Assembly (NCBI GenBank): GCA_036262035.1
Contig: DATAJS010000001.1
Location: forward strand, 1-64,000
DNA from: Burkholderiales bacterium
GTDB taxonomy: Bacteria; Pseudomonadota; Gammaproteobacteria; Burkholderiales; SG8-41
Direction of reading: 5' to 3'
Length of the DNA stretch: 64,000 nt
A program made the position numbers and the translations under genes. Each line of letters starts with the position of its first letter. The stretch's first letter is position 1. The notes under the pieces were generated by a model. It did no database searches, was not told the DNA's origin, and saw only the letters and a program-made list of their open reading frames with translations. Below, piece after piece: positions 42,878 to 53,184 of the stretch.

Positions 42878-43687
42878 ATGCCCAAGTTCTGCGCCAATCT
42901 CACCCTGCTCTTCAACGAGCACCCGTTCATGGAACGCTTCGAAGCCGCCGCGAAAGCGGGCTTCAAAGGCGTCGAGTACCTGTTCCCCTACGACTTCCCC
43001 AAGGATCAGCTCGTCGAAGCGCTGAAGAAAAACGGCCTCGTGCAGGTGCTGCACAACCTGCCGGCGGGCGACTGGGCGAAAGGCGAGCGCGGGCTCGCGT
43101 GCGATCCGGCGCGCGTCGGCGAGTTTCAGGACGGCGTGGGACGCGCGATCGACTACGCGACGGCGCTGGGCTGCAAGCAGCTCAACTGTCTGGCCGGATT
43201 GTCCCCGGAGGGCGTCGACGAGGCGCGGCAGAGGACGACGTTCGTCGCGAACCTCCAGTTCGCCGCGCAGAAGCTCGAGGAGGCGGGCATCAAGCTCCTC
43301 ATCGAGCCGATCAACACCCGCGACATCCCGGGCTTCTATCTCACGCGCTCGAAGCAGGCGCTGGACATCATCGACGAGGTCGCGTCGCACAACCTCTTCC
43401 TCCAGTACGACATCTATCACATGCAGATCATGGAGGGCGACCTCGCGCGGACGATCGAAGCCAACCTCGCACGCATCCCGCACATGCAGCTTGCCGACAA
43501 TCCGGGACGCAACGAGCCCGGAACGGGCGAGATCAACTACGCGTTCCTGTTCGATCACATCGACCGCATCGGCTACAAGGGCTGGATCGGCTGCGAGTAC
43601 AAACCGAAGACGACGACGGTCGAAGGTCTGGGCTGGATCCAGCCGTACCTCAATCGCGCCGAAGCGGCGTCGCTCGATATGCTGTAA
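42878..43687 (+). CDS. hyi: Hydroxypyruvate isomerase
   Basis: The 269-residue TIM barrel reads MPKFCANLTLLFNEHPFMERF, FKGVEYLFPYDFP, LIEPINTRDIPGFYLT, LQYDIYHMQIMEGDL and FLFDHIDRIGYKGWIGCEYKP. These are typical of Hyi/OtnI enzymes with Glu and His metal ligands. It interconverts hydroxypyruvate and tartronate semialdehyde. It is 34 bases before the tartronate semialdehyde reductase gene, giving the usual hyi-glxR pair of glyoxylate metabolism. Confidence 0.92.
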   Translation: MPKFCANLTLLFNEHPFMERFEAAAKAGFKGVEYLFPYDFPKDQLVEALKKNGLVQVLHNLPAGDWAKGERGLACDPARVGEFQDGVGRAIDYATALGCKQLNCLAGLSPEGVDEARQRTTFVANLQFAAQKLEEAGIKLLIEPINTRDIPGFYLTRSKQALDIIDEVASHNLFLQYDIYHMQIMEGDLARTIEANLARIPHMQLADNPGRNEPGTGEINYAFLFDHIDRIGYKGWIGCEYKPKTTTVEGLGWIQPYLNRAEAASLDML

Positions 43688-43721
43688 CGATAGAATCGCC
43701 CCATCACTCACGGAGACACAC

Positions 43722-44603
43722 ATGAACGTCGGATTCATCGGTCTCGGCATCATGGGCAAGCCCATGGCGCTGAACCTCATCAAGGGCGGTCACACGCTGT
43801 TCCTGCAGAGCCGCAGCGGCGTCCCGGCAGAGCTCACCGGCGCGGGCGGCAAAGCCTGCGGCAACGCGAAAGAGGTCGCGCAGCAGGCGGACGTCATCAT
43901 CACCATGCTCCCCGACACGCCGGACGTCGACAAAGTGCTGTTCGGCGCGAACGGCGTCGCCGAAGGCCTGAGCAAAGGCAAGACCGTCGTCGACATGAGC
44001 TCGATCTCGCCCATCGAGACCAAGAGTTTCGCGAAGCGCATCAACGAGGCCGGCTGCGACTACGTCGATGCGCCCGTCTCCGGCGGGGAAGTCGGCGCGA
44101 AGAACGCGGCGCTCACGATCATGGTCGGCGGCCCCCAGGCGGCTTTCGACCGCGTGAAGCCTTTGTTCGATCTCATAGGCAAGAACATCACGCTCGTCGG
44201 CGGCAACGGCGACGGCCAGACGACCAAGGTCGCGAACCAGATCATCGTCGCGCTCAACATCGAAGCGGTGGGCGAAGCGCTGCTGTTCGCGTCCAAGGCC
44301 GGAGCCGATCCCGCGAAAGTGCGGCAGGCGCTGATGGGCGGCTTCGCCGCGTCGCGCATCCTCGAAGTGCACGGCGAGCGCATGATCAAGCGCACCTTCG
44401 ACCCCGGTTTCCGCATCGAGCTGCACCAGAAGGACCTCTCGCTCGCGCTCTCCGGCGCGCGCGCGATGGGCGTCTCGCTCCCCAACACCGCCACCGCGCA
44501 GGAGCTCTTCAACTCGTGCGCCGCGAACGGCGGCGCGAAGTGGGACCACTCCGCGATGGTGAAAGCGTTGGAGCGGATGGCGAATCACGATGTAGCGAAG
44601 TGA
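43722..44603 (+). CDS. glxR: 2-hydroxy-3-oxopropionate (tartronate semialdehyde) reductase
   Basis: The 293-residue product has the NAD-binding start MNVGFIGLGIMGKPMALNL, substrate motif DAPVSGGEVGAKNAALTIMVGG and the catalytic lysine in NGDGQTTKVANQIIVALN. The Asp that normally begins 'GxGxx' coenzyme discrimination points to the NAD(P)-dependent beta-hydroxyacid dehydrogenase family, GarR/GlxR branch. It reduces tartronate semialdehyde to glycerate. CGGAGA precedes ATG 43722. Confidence 0.92.
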   Translation: MNVGFIGLGIMGKPMALNLIKGGHTLFLQSRSGVPAELTGAGGKACGNAKEVAQQADVIITMLPDTPDVDKVLFGANGVAEGLSKGKTVVDMSSISPIETKSFAKRINEAGCDYVDAPVSGGEVGAKNAALTIMVGGPQAAFDRVKPLFDLIGKNITLVGGNGDGQTTKVANQIIVALNIEAVGEALLFASKAGADPAKVRQALMGGFAASRILEVHGERMIKRTFDPGFRIELHQKDLSLALSGARAMGVSLPNTATAQELFNSCAANGGAKWDHSAMVKALERMANHDVAK

Positions 44604-44690
44604 TGAAGTGATGAGGTGAAGGTGATGAGGTGAAGGTGACGCCCCCTGTCTCATCACCCCCATCTCATCACCTCTTTGTAACAACAGCTA
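44601..44690. repeat. 14-bp direct repeats with facing inverted copies
   Basis: GTGATGAGGTGAAG occurs twice in tandem (44608-44635), and after GACGCCCCCTGT the facing TCTCATCACC and ATCTCATCACCTC complete a long imperfect hairpin. The structure starts in the stop codon of glxR and probably ends its transcript. Confidence 0.6.
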
Positions 44691-44706
44691 ACCGGACTTT
44701 CCACAC

Positions 44707-45486
44707 GTGACTCTGAAAGGCAAAACCGCCCTCATCACCGGCTCCACCGGCGGCATCGGCGAAGCGTTCGCGCGCGCGTTCGCGAAGGAAGGCTGCAACG
44801 TCGTGATGAACGGCCTGGGCGAGCCCGCAGCGATCGAGAAGCTGCGCGCTTCGCTCGAGGGTGATAACCGCGTCGTCTATCACCCGGCCGACGTCGGCAA
44901 GCCCGACGAGATCGCCGACATGATGCACGAAGCGGAGAAGCGCTTCGGCGGCGTCGACATCCTCATCAACAACGCCGTGACCCGGCACTACGCGCCGATC
45001 GAAGAGTTTCCGGTCGACAAGTGGGAGCGCGCGCTGGCAGTCAACCTCTCGGCGGCTTTCCACACGATTCGTCTCGCGCTGCCCGGCATGAAGAAGCGCA
45101 ACTGGGGCCGCATCATCAACATGGCGTCGATCCACGCGACGAGCGTGGTGAAGGACCGCGTCGATTACGTCACCACCAAGCATGCGATCGTCGGGATCAC
45201 GCGCGCGGTCGCGCTCGAGTGCGCGCAAACGCCGATCACGGTCAACGCGATCTCGCCCGGCTGGGTGCTGACGCCCCACGCCGAGAACCAGATCGCGCGC
45301 AAGATGGCGGAGAAAGGCTGCACGCGCGAAGCGGCGATGGCCGAGCTGCTCGAAATACGCCAGCCGAGCCGGCGTCCGGTCATGCCCTCCGACGTCGCCG
45401 CGCTCGGCGTGTTCCTCTGCAGCGATGCCGCGGCCAGCATCACCGGCGCGGCGCTGCCGATCGACGGCGCGTGGGCGATCTCCTGA
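44707..45486 (+). CDS. SDR family oxidoreductase (3-hydroxybutyrate dehydrogenase-like)
   Basis: A GTG start gives a 259-residue classical short-chain dehydrogenase with TALITGSTGGIGEAFARAF, ILINNAVTRHYAPIEEF (NNA), MASIHA (Ser) and DYVTTKHAIVG (Tyr-x3-Lys). ITVNAISPGWVLTPHAENQIA with a QPSRRPV... loop is typical of the BdhA/D-3-hydroxybutyrate dehydrogenase branch. The context with hydroxyacid genes would also fit another hydroxyacid, so the substrate is uncertain. It precedes glcD by eight bases. Confidence 0.87.
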   Translation: MTLKGKTALITGSTGGIGEAFARAFAKEGCNVVMNGLGEPAAIEKLRASLEGDNRVVYHPADVGKPDEIADMMHEAEKRFGGVDILINNAVTRHYAPIEEFPVDKWERALAVNLSAAFHTIRLALPGMKKRNWGRIINMASIHATSVVKDRVDYVTTKHAIVGITRAVALECAQTPITVNAISPGWVLTPHAENQIARKMAEKGCTREAAMAELLEIRQPSRRPVMPSDVAALGVFLCSDAAASITGAALPIDGAWAIS

Positions 45487-45493
45487 ACGCACG

Positions 45494-46897
45494 ATGAGCG
45501 CGCCGCACCCGGGCGCGCGGCGCCCGTTTCCCGACATCGTCTTAAGCGAGCTGAAGGCGCGCTTCGGCGATCGGGTGGTGACCGCAGCGGCAGCGCTCGA
45601 GCACCACGGCAAGGACGAGTCGTGGCACGCGCACGCGCTGCCCGACGCGGTCGTCTATGCCGAAACGACCGACGACGTGGTCGCGCTGGTGAAGCTCTGT
45701 GCGGCGCACCGCGTGCCGATCGTACCGTTCGGCGCCGGCACTTCGCTCGAAGGCCACGTGCTGGCGATCCACGGCGGCGTCTGTCTCGACATGACGCGCA
45801 TGAACCGCGTGCTCGAAGTCCACACCGACGACCTCGATGCGACCGTCGAAGCCGGTGTGACGCGCAAGCAGCTCAATCGCGATCTCGCGTCCACCGGCCT
45901 CTTCTTTCCGATCGACCCGGGCGCCGACGCGACGATCGCCGGCATGGCGTCGACCCGCGCGTCGGGCACCAATGCGGTGCGCTACGGCACCATGCGCGAA
46001 AACGTGCTCGCCATCAAAGCGGTGCTCGCCGACGGCAGCGTCGTCGACACCGCGCGGCGCGCGCGCAAGTCCTCGGCGGGCTACGACCTCACTCGCCTGC
46101 TCGTCGGCGCCGAAGGCACGCTCGGCATCATCACCGAGCTCACCGTGCGGATCTACCCGCAGCCCGAAGCGCTGTCGGCGGCGACGTGCGCGTTCCCGAG
46201 CGTCGACGCCGCGGTGCGCACCGTGATGCAGACGATACAGCTCGGCATCCCGATCGCGCGCTGCGAGCTCCTCGACGCGCTGACGATCTCGGCGGTGAAC
46301 CGCTACAGCAAGCTCGGGTTAAGAGTGGCGCCGATGCTCTTCTGCGAGTTCCACGGCACCGAAGCCAGCGTCGCCGAGCAGGCCGAGCGCGTGCAGGAGA
46401 TCGCGCGCGAGGAAGGCGGGATGGATTTCCAGTGGGCGACGCTCACCGAAGAGCGCACCAAGCTGTGGCAGGCGCGCCACGACGCGTACCCGGCGTGCAT
46501 GCAGCTGCGGCCCGGCAACCGCGCGGTCGCGACCGACGTCTGCGTGCCGATCTCGCGGCTCGCCGAGTGCATCGCCGCGACGAACGAGGACATCGCGCAC
46601 GCGTCGATGCCGGTCGCGCTCTTCGGCCATATCGGCGACGGCAACTTCCACCTCGTCATCCTGGTCGATCCGGCCGACGCGAAAGACATCGAGGAAGCGC
46701 AGACGCTCAACACGCGCGTGGTCGAGCGTGCGCTGGCGATGAACGGCACCTGCACCGGCGAGCACGGCATCGGCTTCGGCAAGATCGATTTCCTGAAAGC
46801 GGAGCTGCCCTCCGCGATCTCCCCGATGCGTGCGATCAAGCGCGCGCTCGACCCGCTCGACATCCTCAACCCCGGCAAAGTCATCCCAGAAGAATGA
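45494..46897 (+). CDS. FAD-linked 2-hydroxyacid oxidase (GlcD/DLD family)
   Basis: The 467-residue product has the FAD-binding PCMH domain (VPIVPFGAGTSLEGHVLAIHGGVCLDMTRM... PGADATIAGMASTRASGTNAVRYGTM) and the FAD-oxidase C domain with HIGDGNFHLVILVDP and GTCTGEHGIGFGKIDFL. It belongs to the glycolate oxidase subunit D / D-lactate dehydrogenase group. It probably oxidises a D-2-hydroxyacid such as glycolate or D-lactate, feeding glyoxylate or pyruvate. No glcE/glcF is adjacent, favouring the single-subunit DLD type. Its stop overlaps the start of the TctC gene (ATGA). Confidence 0.9.
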   Translation: MSAPHPGARRPFPDIVLSELKARFGDRVVTAAAALEHHGKDESWHAHALPDAVVYAETTDDVVALVKLCAAHRVPIVPFGAGTSLEGHVLAIHGGVCLDMTRMNRVLEVHTDDLDATVEAGVTRKQLNRDLASTGLFFPIDPGADATIAGMASTRASGTNAVRYGTMRENVLAIKAVLADGSVVDTARRARKSSAGYDLTRLLVGAEGTLGIITELTVRIYPQPEALSAATCAFPSVDAAVRTVMQTIQLGIPIARCELLDALTISAVNRYSKLGLRVAPMLFCEFHGTEASVAEQAERVQEIAREEGGMDFQWATLTEERTKLWQARHDAYPACMQLRPGNRAVATDVCVPISRLAECIAATNEDIAHASMPVALFGHIGDGNFHLVILVDPADAKDIEEAQTLNTRVVERALAMNGTCTGEHGIGFGKIDFLKAELPSAISPMRAIKRALDPLDILNPGKVIPEE

Positions 46898-47859
46898 AAA
46901 ACCTCGCACGTCTGCTGGCGGCGCTCACGCTCGCTGCCGCCCCGCTCTCGTACGCGCAGCAGCAATACCCGGTGAAGCCGGTGCGCGTGATCGTCCCGTT
47001 CGCCGCAGGCGGGCCCTCGGACTTCCTGATGCGTATCGTCGGTCCGAAGCTCACCGAGATCTGGGGGCATACGGTCATCCTCGACAACCGCGGCGGCGCG
47101 AACCAGCAGCTCGGCAGCGAGCTCGCCGCGCGAGCGCCGGCCGACGGCTACACGCTCCTCATGATGACCGGCGGCGCCGCGATCAACGTGACGCTCTATC
47201 CCAAGCTGCCGTACGACACGCTGCGCGACTTCGCGCCGATCAGCCTCGTCGCGGTCGGACCGAACATGGCGGTGATCCACCCGTCGGTGCCGGCGAAGAA
47301 CCTCGCCGAGTTCATCACTTTCGCGCGCAGCAAGCCGAAGCAGATCGTGTACGCCTCCGCGGGCGCGGGCGCTCCGAGCCATCTCGCGGTCGAGCTCTTC
47401 AGCACGATGGCGAAGATCCAGATGATCCACGTCCCGTACAAAGGCATGGCGCCGGGCATGACCGATCTCCTCGGCGGCCAGGTGCAGCTCGCGTTTCCGA
47501 CGATCAGCGCGGGCATCCCGCACATCCGCAGCGGCAAGCTGCGCGCGCTCGGCGTGACGACCGCGAAGCGCTCGCCCGCCGCGCCGGACGTGCCGACGAT
47601 CGCCGAGGCCGCGCTTCCCGGCTTCGAAGCGAGCAACTGGTACGGCATGGTCGCGCCCGGCAAGACGCCGCCGGAGCTGGTCAGAAAGATCCACGACGAT
47701 CTTGCGAAGGTGCTCGCCTCCCCCGACGTGCGCGAGAAGTTCATCAACCAGGGCATGGAAGCGACGAGCATCACGCCCGAAGCGTTCCAGGCGCACATCC
47801 GTTCCGAGATCGCCAAGTGGGCTAAGGTCGTCAAGGCCTCCGGCGCCAGGCCGGAGTGA
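46894..47859 (+). CDS. TctC/Bug family substrate-binding protein
   Basis: The 321-residue product has a signal peptide (MKNLARLLAALTLAAAPLSYAQ) and typical Bug motifs: YPVKPVRVIVPFAAGGPSDFLMR, LDNRGGANQQLGSELAARAPADG, FARSKPKQIVYASAGAG and HVPYKGMAPGMTDLLGGQV. It is coupled on both sides: ATGA with the FAD oxidase gene and GTGA with the EamA gene. The ligand is presumably a 2-hydroxyacid or related carboxylate used by this cluster. No TctA/B genes are visible. Confidence 0.93.
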   Translation: MKNLARLLAALTLAAAPLSYAQQQYPVKPVRVIVPFAAGGPSDFLMRIVGPKLTEIWGHTVILDNRGGANQQLGSELAARAPADGYTLLMMTGGAAINVTLYPKLPYDTLRDFAPISLVAVGPNMAVIHPSVPAKNLAEFITFARSKPKQIVYASAGAGAPSHLAVELFSTMAKIQMIHVPYKGMAPGMTDLLGGQVQLAFPTISAGIPHIRSGKLRALGVTTAKRSPAAPDVPTIAEAALPGFEASNWYGMVAPGKTPPELVRKIHDDLAKVLASPDVREKFINQGMEATSITPEAFQAHIRSEIAKWAKVVKASGARPE

Positions 47860-48716
47860 TCCACCCGGCCGTCGTCGCGCTGCTCTCGGCCGCGTGCTTC
47901 GGCGCGGCGCTGATCGTGGTGCACTACGGCTTGCGCTACGGCGGGAGCTACGCCGGCGCGCGCGTGAGCCTGTCGACGAGCTTCGTGCTGTGGTGGCTGA
48001 TCGCGCCGTTCCAGCTCGATCTGTCGGCGTGGCATCTCGGCGCCGCGGCGATCTTCGCGGTCGTCGGCCTGTTCTATCCCGCGGCGGTCACCGTGCTCAC
48101 CAACGAATCGAACCGGCTGCTCGGGCCGACCCTGACCGGCACGATCGGCAGCACCGCGCCGCTGTTCGCGACCGCGCTCGCGGTGCTCGTGCTCGGCGAG
48201 AAGCTGACGCCCGCGATCCTCGTCGGCGGCTCGACGATCGTGGCCGCGCTCGTGCTGATGTCGTGGCGCGGCTCGCCGCAGGCATCAGGGGGCTGGCGGC
48301 TCCTCTTGCCGTTCAGCGGCGCGATGCTGCGCGGGCTCGCGCAGACGCTCTCCAAGCTCGCGCTCAATCTGTGGCCCAGCCCGTTCGCGGCGACGCTCAT
48401 CAGCTACACCGTATCCGGCGCCGGCATCTGGGGATACACCCTCGCTCGCCCCGCAGGGGACGACGCCTACAAGCTGCGGCCGGGCGGGGTGAAGTGGTTC
48501 ATGGCGGCCGGCATCCTCAACGCGCTCGCGGTGCTGCTGCTCTACCAGGCGCTGCACACCGGGCAGGTTTCGGTCGTCGCGCCGCTCGTCGCGCTGTATC
48601 CTCTGTTCACTCTCCTTTACAGCGCCCTCTTCCTGCGCACCGAAGCGCTCACGCGACGCGTCGTGATCGGCGCGCTCTGTGCCGTCGCAGGCGTGGTGGT
48701 GCTGGTGCGCGGTTAG
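47856..48716 (+). CDS. EamA/DMT superfamily transporter
   Basis: The 286-residue product has ten hydrophobic helices in two EamA repeats, with GPTLTGTIGSTAPLFATALAVLVLGEKLTP and GQVSVVAPLVALYPLFTLLYSALFLRTEALT in the homologous positions. DMT proteins export or import small metabolites. The GTG start at 47856 overlaps the TctC stop by four bases. It could export an intermediate or be the membrane partner in this cluster; the substrate is unknown. Confidence 0.87.
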   Translation: MIHPAVVALLSAACFGAALIVVHYGLRYGGSYAGARVSLSTSFVLWWLIAPFQLDLSAWHLGAAAIFAVVGLFYPAAVTVLTNESNRLLGPTLTGTIGSTAPLFATALAVLVLGEKLTPAILVGGSTIVAALVLMSWRGSPQASGGWRLLLPFSGAMLRGLAQTLSKLALNLWPSPFAATLISYTVSGAGIWGYTLARPAGDDAYKLRPGGVKWFMAAGILNALAVLLLYQALHTGQVSVVAPLVALYPLFTLLYSALFLRTEALTRRVVIGALCAVAGVVVLVRG

Positions 48717-48722
48717 ACGACG

Positions 48723-49658
48723 ATGTCCGAATCACTTCCCACTTATACCGACGAAACCCTGCGCGGCACGAGCGTTCCGGAGCTCATGCGCATCCTCGCG
48801 CGCGATGAAGACCGCGTGCCGCGCAACGTCATCGACGAGGCCGCCCGCCGCGGCGACGCGATGCTCGACGCGATCGCCGATCTCATCGACAAGGACTACA
48901 ACTGGGGCGACGACCAGAGCGACGGCGAATGGTGGCGCCTGCTGCACGCGGCGATGATCCTCGGCCTCATGGACTCGGAGCGCGCCGGCGAGCTCCTGGT
49001 GCGCTTCATGCGCCGCGTGGACGACACCGAAGACGAGATGCTCGAAGAGTGGCTGTCGGACGAGTGGCCGAAGCTCTTCAGGAACAAGCCGGCCGCGGTG
49101 CTGCCCGCGCTGCACGCGCTGGCGGACGATCCGGACGTGCTCTGGTACACGCGCTCCGACGCGGTCGATGCGGCGATCGCATGGGTTCAGAAGAACGACC
49201 CCGAAGCGCTGGAGCGCGAGCTCGACCGCTCGGCCGCGATGGCGTCCTCGAAAACCGAATTCATCCAGATGCGCAGCCTGCTGGCGGGCACGCTGCTGCG
49301 CTTCGCGCGCGCGCGGCATCGGCGCGGGCTCGATGCACTTGCCGGTCAGCAGCCGGATGAAGCAACATGGTTCGACCGCTCCGATGTGATTCGTGCGTAT
49401 GCGTCGGGCGGCGAACCGCCGCACTGGGAAACCGGCGACGAGCCGTGGGCGTTCTATACGCCCGAAGCGATCGAAGAGCGCCGGCGCCGCTGGGCCGAAG
49501 CCGACGCCGAGCTCGAGCGCGGCGAAGGCGAGCTCGTCGATGAAGAAGGCTTTCCGCTCGATGAGCCTTACGTGCGCGCCGAGCCCAAGGTCGGCCGCAA
49601 TGACCCATGTCCGTGCGGCAGCGGGAAGAAGTACAAGAAGTGCTGCATGGCTCGATAG
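48723..49658 (+). CDS. DUF1186 protein with C-terminal SEC-C zinc motif
   Basis: The 311-residue product has an alpha-helical HEAT-like DUF1186 region ([40 protein letters not shown]...) and ends with [19 protein letters not shown], a canonical SEC-C zinc-binding motif. SEC-C motifs occur on SecA and on many adaptor or quality-control proteins. The function is unknown. It starts seven bases after the EamA gene and is in the same direction, but it is probably the first gene of a different functional block. Confidence 0.85.
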   Translation: MSESLPTYTDETLRGTSVPELMRILARDEDRVPRNVIDEAARRGDAMLDAIADLIDKDYNWGDDQSDGEWWRLLHAAMILGLMDSERAGELLVRFMRRVDDTEDEMLEEWLSDEWPKLFRNKPAAVLPALHALADDPDVLWYTRSDAVDAAIAWVQKNDPEALERELDRSAAMASSKTEFIQMRSLLAGTLLRFARARHRRGLDALAGQQPDEATWFDRSDVIRAYASGGEPPHWETGDEPWAFYTPEAIEERRRRWAEADAELERGEGELVDEEGFPLDEPYVRAEPKVGRNDPCPCGSGKKYKKCCMAR

Positions 49659-49688
49659 CGTCGGCAAGAGACCAAACGATCGGACTGA

Positions 49689-50666
<978 letters not shown>

Positions 50667-50729
50667 CGATCATCGCCGCGCGTGGCCGATCGATGGCGCT
50701 CGGTTTCCGCCGGGCATACTATCCGATAT

Positions 50730-51230
50730 ATGAAGCTCGCGAGTTTTGAAGCGCTGGCCGTCGCGTTGGAGGAGGCCGGCGTGCGCTACCTTGTCGCCGG
50801 CGGCCTCGCAGTGAATGCACATGGTTATCTGCGATTTACAAAAGACGTCGACCTCGTCGTGCAGCTCGTCTCGGACAACATCGTTGCTGCATTCGACGCG
50901 TTGAACAATCTTGGTTACCGCCCCACGGTTCCGATCTCCGCGGCGCAATTCGCAGACGCAAGCTTGCGCGCATCGTGGATCCGGGACAAAGGCATGCAAG
51001 TTCTCCAGTTCTGGAGCGATCGGCATCGTGAAACGCCCATCGACGTGTTCGTGCGCGAGCCGTTCGACTTCGATCTCGAGTACGAGCGCGCGCTCGTCAA
51101 GCCGCTGCACGGCGCAATAGCCGTGCACTTCGTGACGGTTCAGGAGCTGATCCGCATGAAGCAAGCCGCAGGTCGACCCCAGGACCACATCGATATCGAA
51201 CAACTGCGTCTCAAGGACGACCGTGGCTGA
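50730..51230 (+). CDS. AbiEii-like nucleotidyltransferase
   Basis: The 166-residue product reads YLVAGGLAVNAHGYLRFTKDVDLVVQLV, the GG...hG..R.T.DhDhh pattern of the DNA polymerase beta-like nucleotidyltransferase fold found in AbiEii toxins and related families. HRETPIDVFV may carry the third acidic residue. Such enzymes modify tRNA or proteins. ATG 50730 was chosen; the upstream in-frame extension has no similarity. Base composition is slightly lower in GC than neighbours. It overlaps the next small gene by eight bases. Confidence 0.8.
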   Translation: MKLASFEALAVALEEAGVRYLVAGGLAVNAHGYLRFTKDVDLVVQLVSDNIVAAFDALNNLGYRPTVPISAAQFADASLRASWIRDKGMQVLQFWSDRHRETPIDVFVREPFDFDLEYERALVKPLHGAIAVHFVTVQELIRMKQAAGRPQDHIDIEQLRLKDDRG

Positions 51231-51417
51231 ATCCGCCGATCCGAAGCCGATCGACTGGAGCCTGACCACCTGGGAAGGCGCCCGACGTGAGCAGTTGAGA
51301 CGATGGTCCGAGCTCACGCTGGAAGAGATCATCCGCGCGCAGGAAGAGATGCGCGAGCTGGCGGAAGCGCTGGCAGGAGCGGCTCCTGCCCCAGCCCCTC
51401 CGCCCTCCGAGGCGTAG
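51223..51417 (+). CDS. Small partner of the nucleotidyltransferase
   Basis: A GTG start gives a 64-residue charged helical protein (IDWSLTTWEGARREQLRRWSEL... EEIIRAQEEMRELAEAL). A small charged protein translated by overlap from a nucleotidyltransferase gene fits a toxin-antitoxin layout, with this the possible antitoxin or cofactor. I recognise the DWSLTTWEGxRREQLRRW pattern as recurring downstream of such genes, but it has no named family. Confidence 0.65.
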   Translation: MAESADPKPIDWSLTTWEGARREQLRRWSELTLEEIIRAQEEMRELAEALAGAAPAPAPPPSEA

Positions 51418-51493
51418 GGCATCTCCCGACAGAGCGCTTGGCGGCCGGAGGACCATAATAAGTCGGGCTGCTCGACGCGCCCGATAACGAGAA

Positions 51494-51511
51494 CCGCGGC
51501 CCTGGCCGCGG
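51494..51511. terminator. Perfect GC hairpin after the nucleotidyltransferase pair
   Basis: CCGCGGCC and GGCCGCGG are separated by two bases, 77 bases after the small gene. There is no T-run, so intrinsic termination is uncertain. Confidence 0.35.
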
Positions 51512-51643
51512 CGAAAGACGCCAAACACCGATCGCTTGGCCATGCCGGCCGTGACCCCGACGGGGGCCACGTACGGCTATCGAGTATTCAGAGTCGGGGC
51601 CGCTAAGCTCCTGTTCGTTCGAAGCTGGAAAGTACAAGAAAAC

Positions 51644-53140
51644 ATGAACGAATCAATCGTCATCGCATTGCTGGCCGCCATCGTCGGCGCCGCACTCGCG
51701 TGGCTCATACGGGCCGCATCGAGCAAAGCCGCCCAGGCCACGCTCGAAGCCCGGCTCGCCGCGGCACACACGCAGTATGAGGAGCGCACGTTCGAGCTCG
51801 CATCGTTGCGATCCGAACACGCGGCGTGCCCGGACGTGCTCGCCACAGAGCGGGAGCAGCGCGCACGTGCCGAGGAGAAAGCGGCGCGCGTGCCTCAGCT
51901 CGAAGCGGAGCTCGGCAGTAAAGGCACGACCGTCGCCGCACACGAGGCCCGGATAGCGGAGCTTACGACGCGCATCGAGGAGTCCGCTCGCGCGTCGGAA
52001 GAAAAGCTCGCCCTGGTCAAGCAGGCGGAGACCGCCCTGCTCGACGCGTTCAAGGCGTTGTCCTCCGATGCGCTGAAGAGCAACAACCAGTCATTCCTCG
52101 AGCTCGCGCGGACGACGCTCGAGAAGTTCCAGGACGGCGCGAAGAGCGATCTCGAGGCGCGCCAGAAAGCGGTCGGCGAGCTCGTGCGCCCGCTCAGGGA
52201 ATCGCTCGAGAAAGTCGACGGCAAGCTCGGCGACATCGAAAAGGCGCGCGTATCCGCGTATTCCGCGCTGAACGAGCAACTGCGCGGCCTGGTCGAGACG
52301 CACCTCCCGATGCTGCGCAGCGAGACGGCCAATCTCGTGAAGGCCCTGCGCCAGCCCACCGTGCGCGGCCGCTGGGGCGAGATCCAGCTCAAACGCGTGG
52401 TCGAGATGGCCGGCATGATCGATCATTGCGATTTCTACGAGCAGGAAACACGCACCACCGAGGACGGCCGGTTGCGTCCCGATCTCATCGTGCGTCTGCC
52501 CGGCGGCAAGCAGATCATCGTGGACGCAAAAGCCGCGGTGACGGCTTACCTCGAAGCGATCGAGGCGCCCGACGAGGAAACCCAGCGCACGAAACTCGTC
52601 GATCACGCGCGTCAGGTGCGTACCCACATGACCCAGCTCGGCCGCAAAGGCTACTGGGAGCAGTTCGATCCCGCGCCGGAGTTCGTCGTGCTCTTCCTTC
52701 CCGGCGAAATGTTCTTCAGCGCCGCGCTCCAGAACGATCCCGGACTGATCGAGTTCGGCGTGAACGAAAAAGTCATCCCAGCCACGCCGACGACGCTGAT
52801 CGCATTACTGCGCGCAGTCGCCTATGGCTGGCGGCAGGAAGCGATCGCGAAGAACGCACACGAGGTCGCCGCACTGGGGCGGCAGCTCTATGAGCGGATC
52901 GCGAAACTCGCGGAGCACTGGGGGACTGTGGGCGACCGTCTCGGCAAAGCAGTCGACGCCTACAACAGCGCGACCGGAACGCTCGAGACGCGCGTGCTTG
53001 TTTCAGCGCGCAGGTTCAGGGACCTGCATGCGGCGGCGCAGGACAGCGAGATCGAAGCCCTGGACGTGCTGCCGCAGACGCCGCGGACTGTGCAGGCCGA
53101 GGAGCTTAGGGCGTCACTGCTGTCGGACGGGGCGGGATGA
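51644..53140 (+). CDS. rmuC: DNA recombination protein RmuC
   Basis: The 498-residue product has an N-terminal membrane anchor (VIALLAAIVGAALAWLIRA), a long coiled coil (residues ~25-250) and the RmuC nuclease-like domain with VRGRWGEIQLKRVVEMAGM, RPDLIVRLPGGKQIIVDAKAAV and PEFVVLFLPGEMFFSAAL. RmuC limits inversions between short inverted repeats and has been implicated in defence. ATG 51644 was chosen because the anchor follows directly. It stands between the nucleotidyltransferase pair and a VapBC pair, convergent with the latter. Confidence 0.93.
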   Translation: MNESIVIALLAAIVGAALAWLIRAASSKAAQATLEARLAAAHTQYEERTFELASLRSEHAACPDVLATEREQRARAEEKAARVPQLEAELGSKGTTVAAHEARIAELTTRIEESARASEEKLALVKQAETALLDAFKALSSDALKSNNQSFLELARTTLEKFQDGAKSDLEARQKAVGELVRPLRESLEKVDGKLGDIEKARVSAYSALNEQLRGLVETHLPMLRSETANLVKALRQPTVRGRWGEIQLKRVVEMAGMIDHCDFYEQETRTTEDGRLRPDLIVRLPGGKQIIVDAKAAVTAYLEAIEAPDEETQRTKLVDHARQVRTHMTQLGRKGYWEQFDPAPEFVVLFLPGEMFFSAALQNDPGLIEFGVNEKVIPATPTTLIALLRAVAYGWRQEAIAKNAHEVAALGRQLYERIAKLAEHWGTVGDRLGKAVDAYNSATGTLETRVLVSARRFRDLHAAAQDSEIEALDVLPQTPRTVQAEELRASLLSDGAG

Positions 53141-53184
53141 GGCGCGAACAACGAACGCAGCGCATGACGGCCGCTACGTCCGAA

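Noticed and set aside
44601-44690. Direct repeats near glxR as a CRISPR or attachment site
   Set aside because: Only two 14-bp units with facing complements exist; a hairpin transcript end explains them better.
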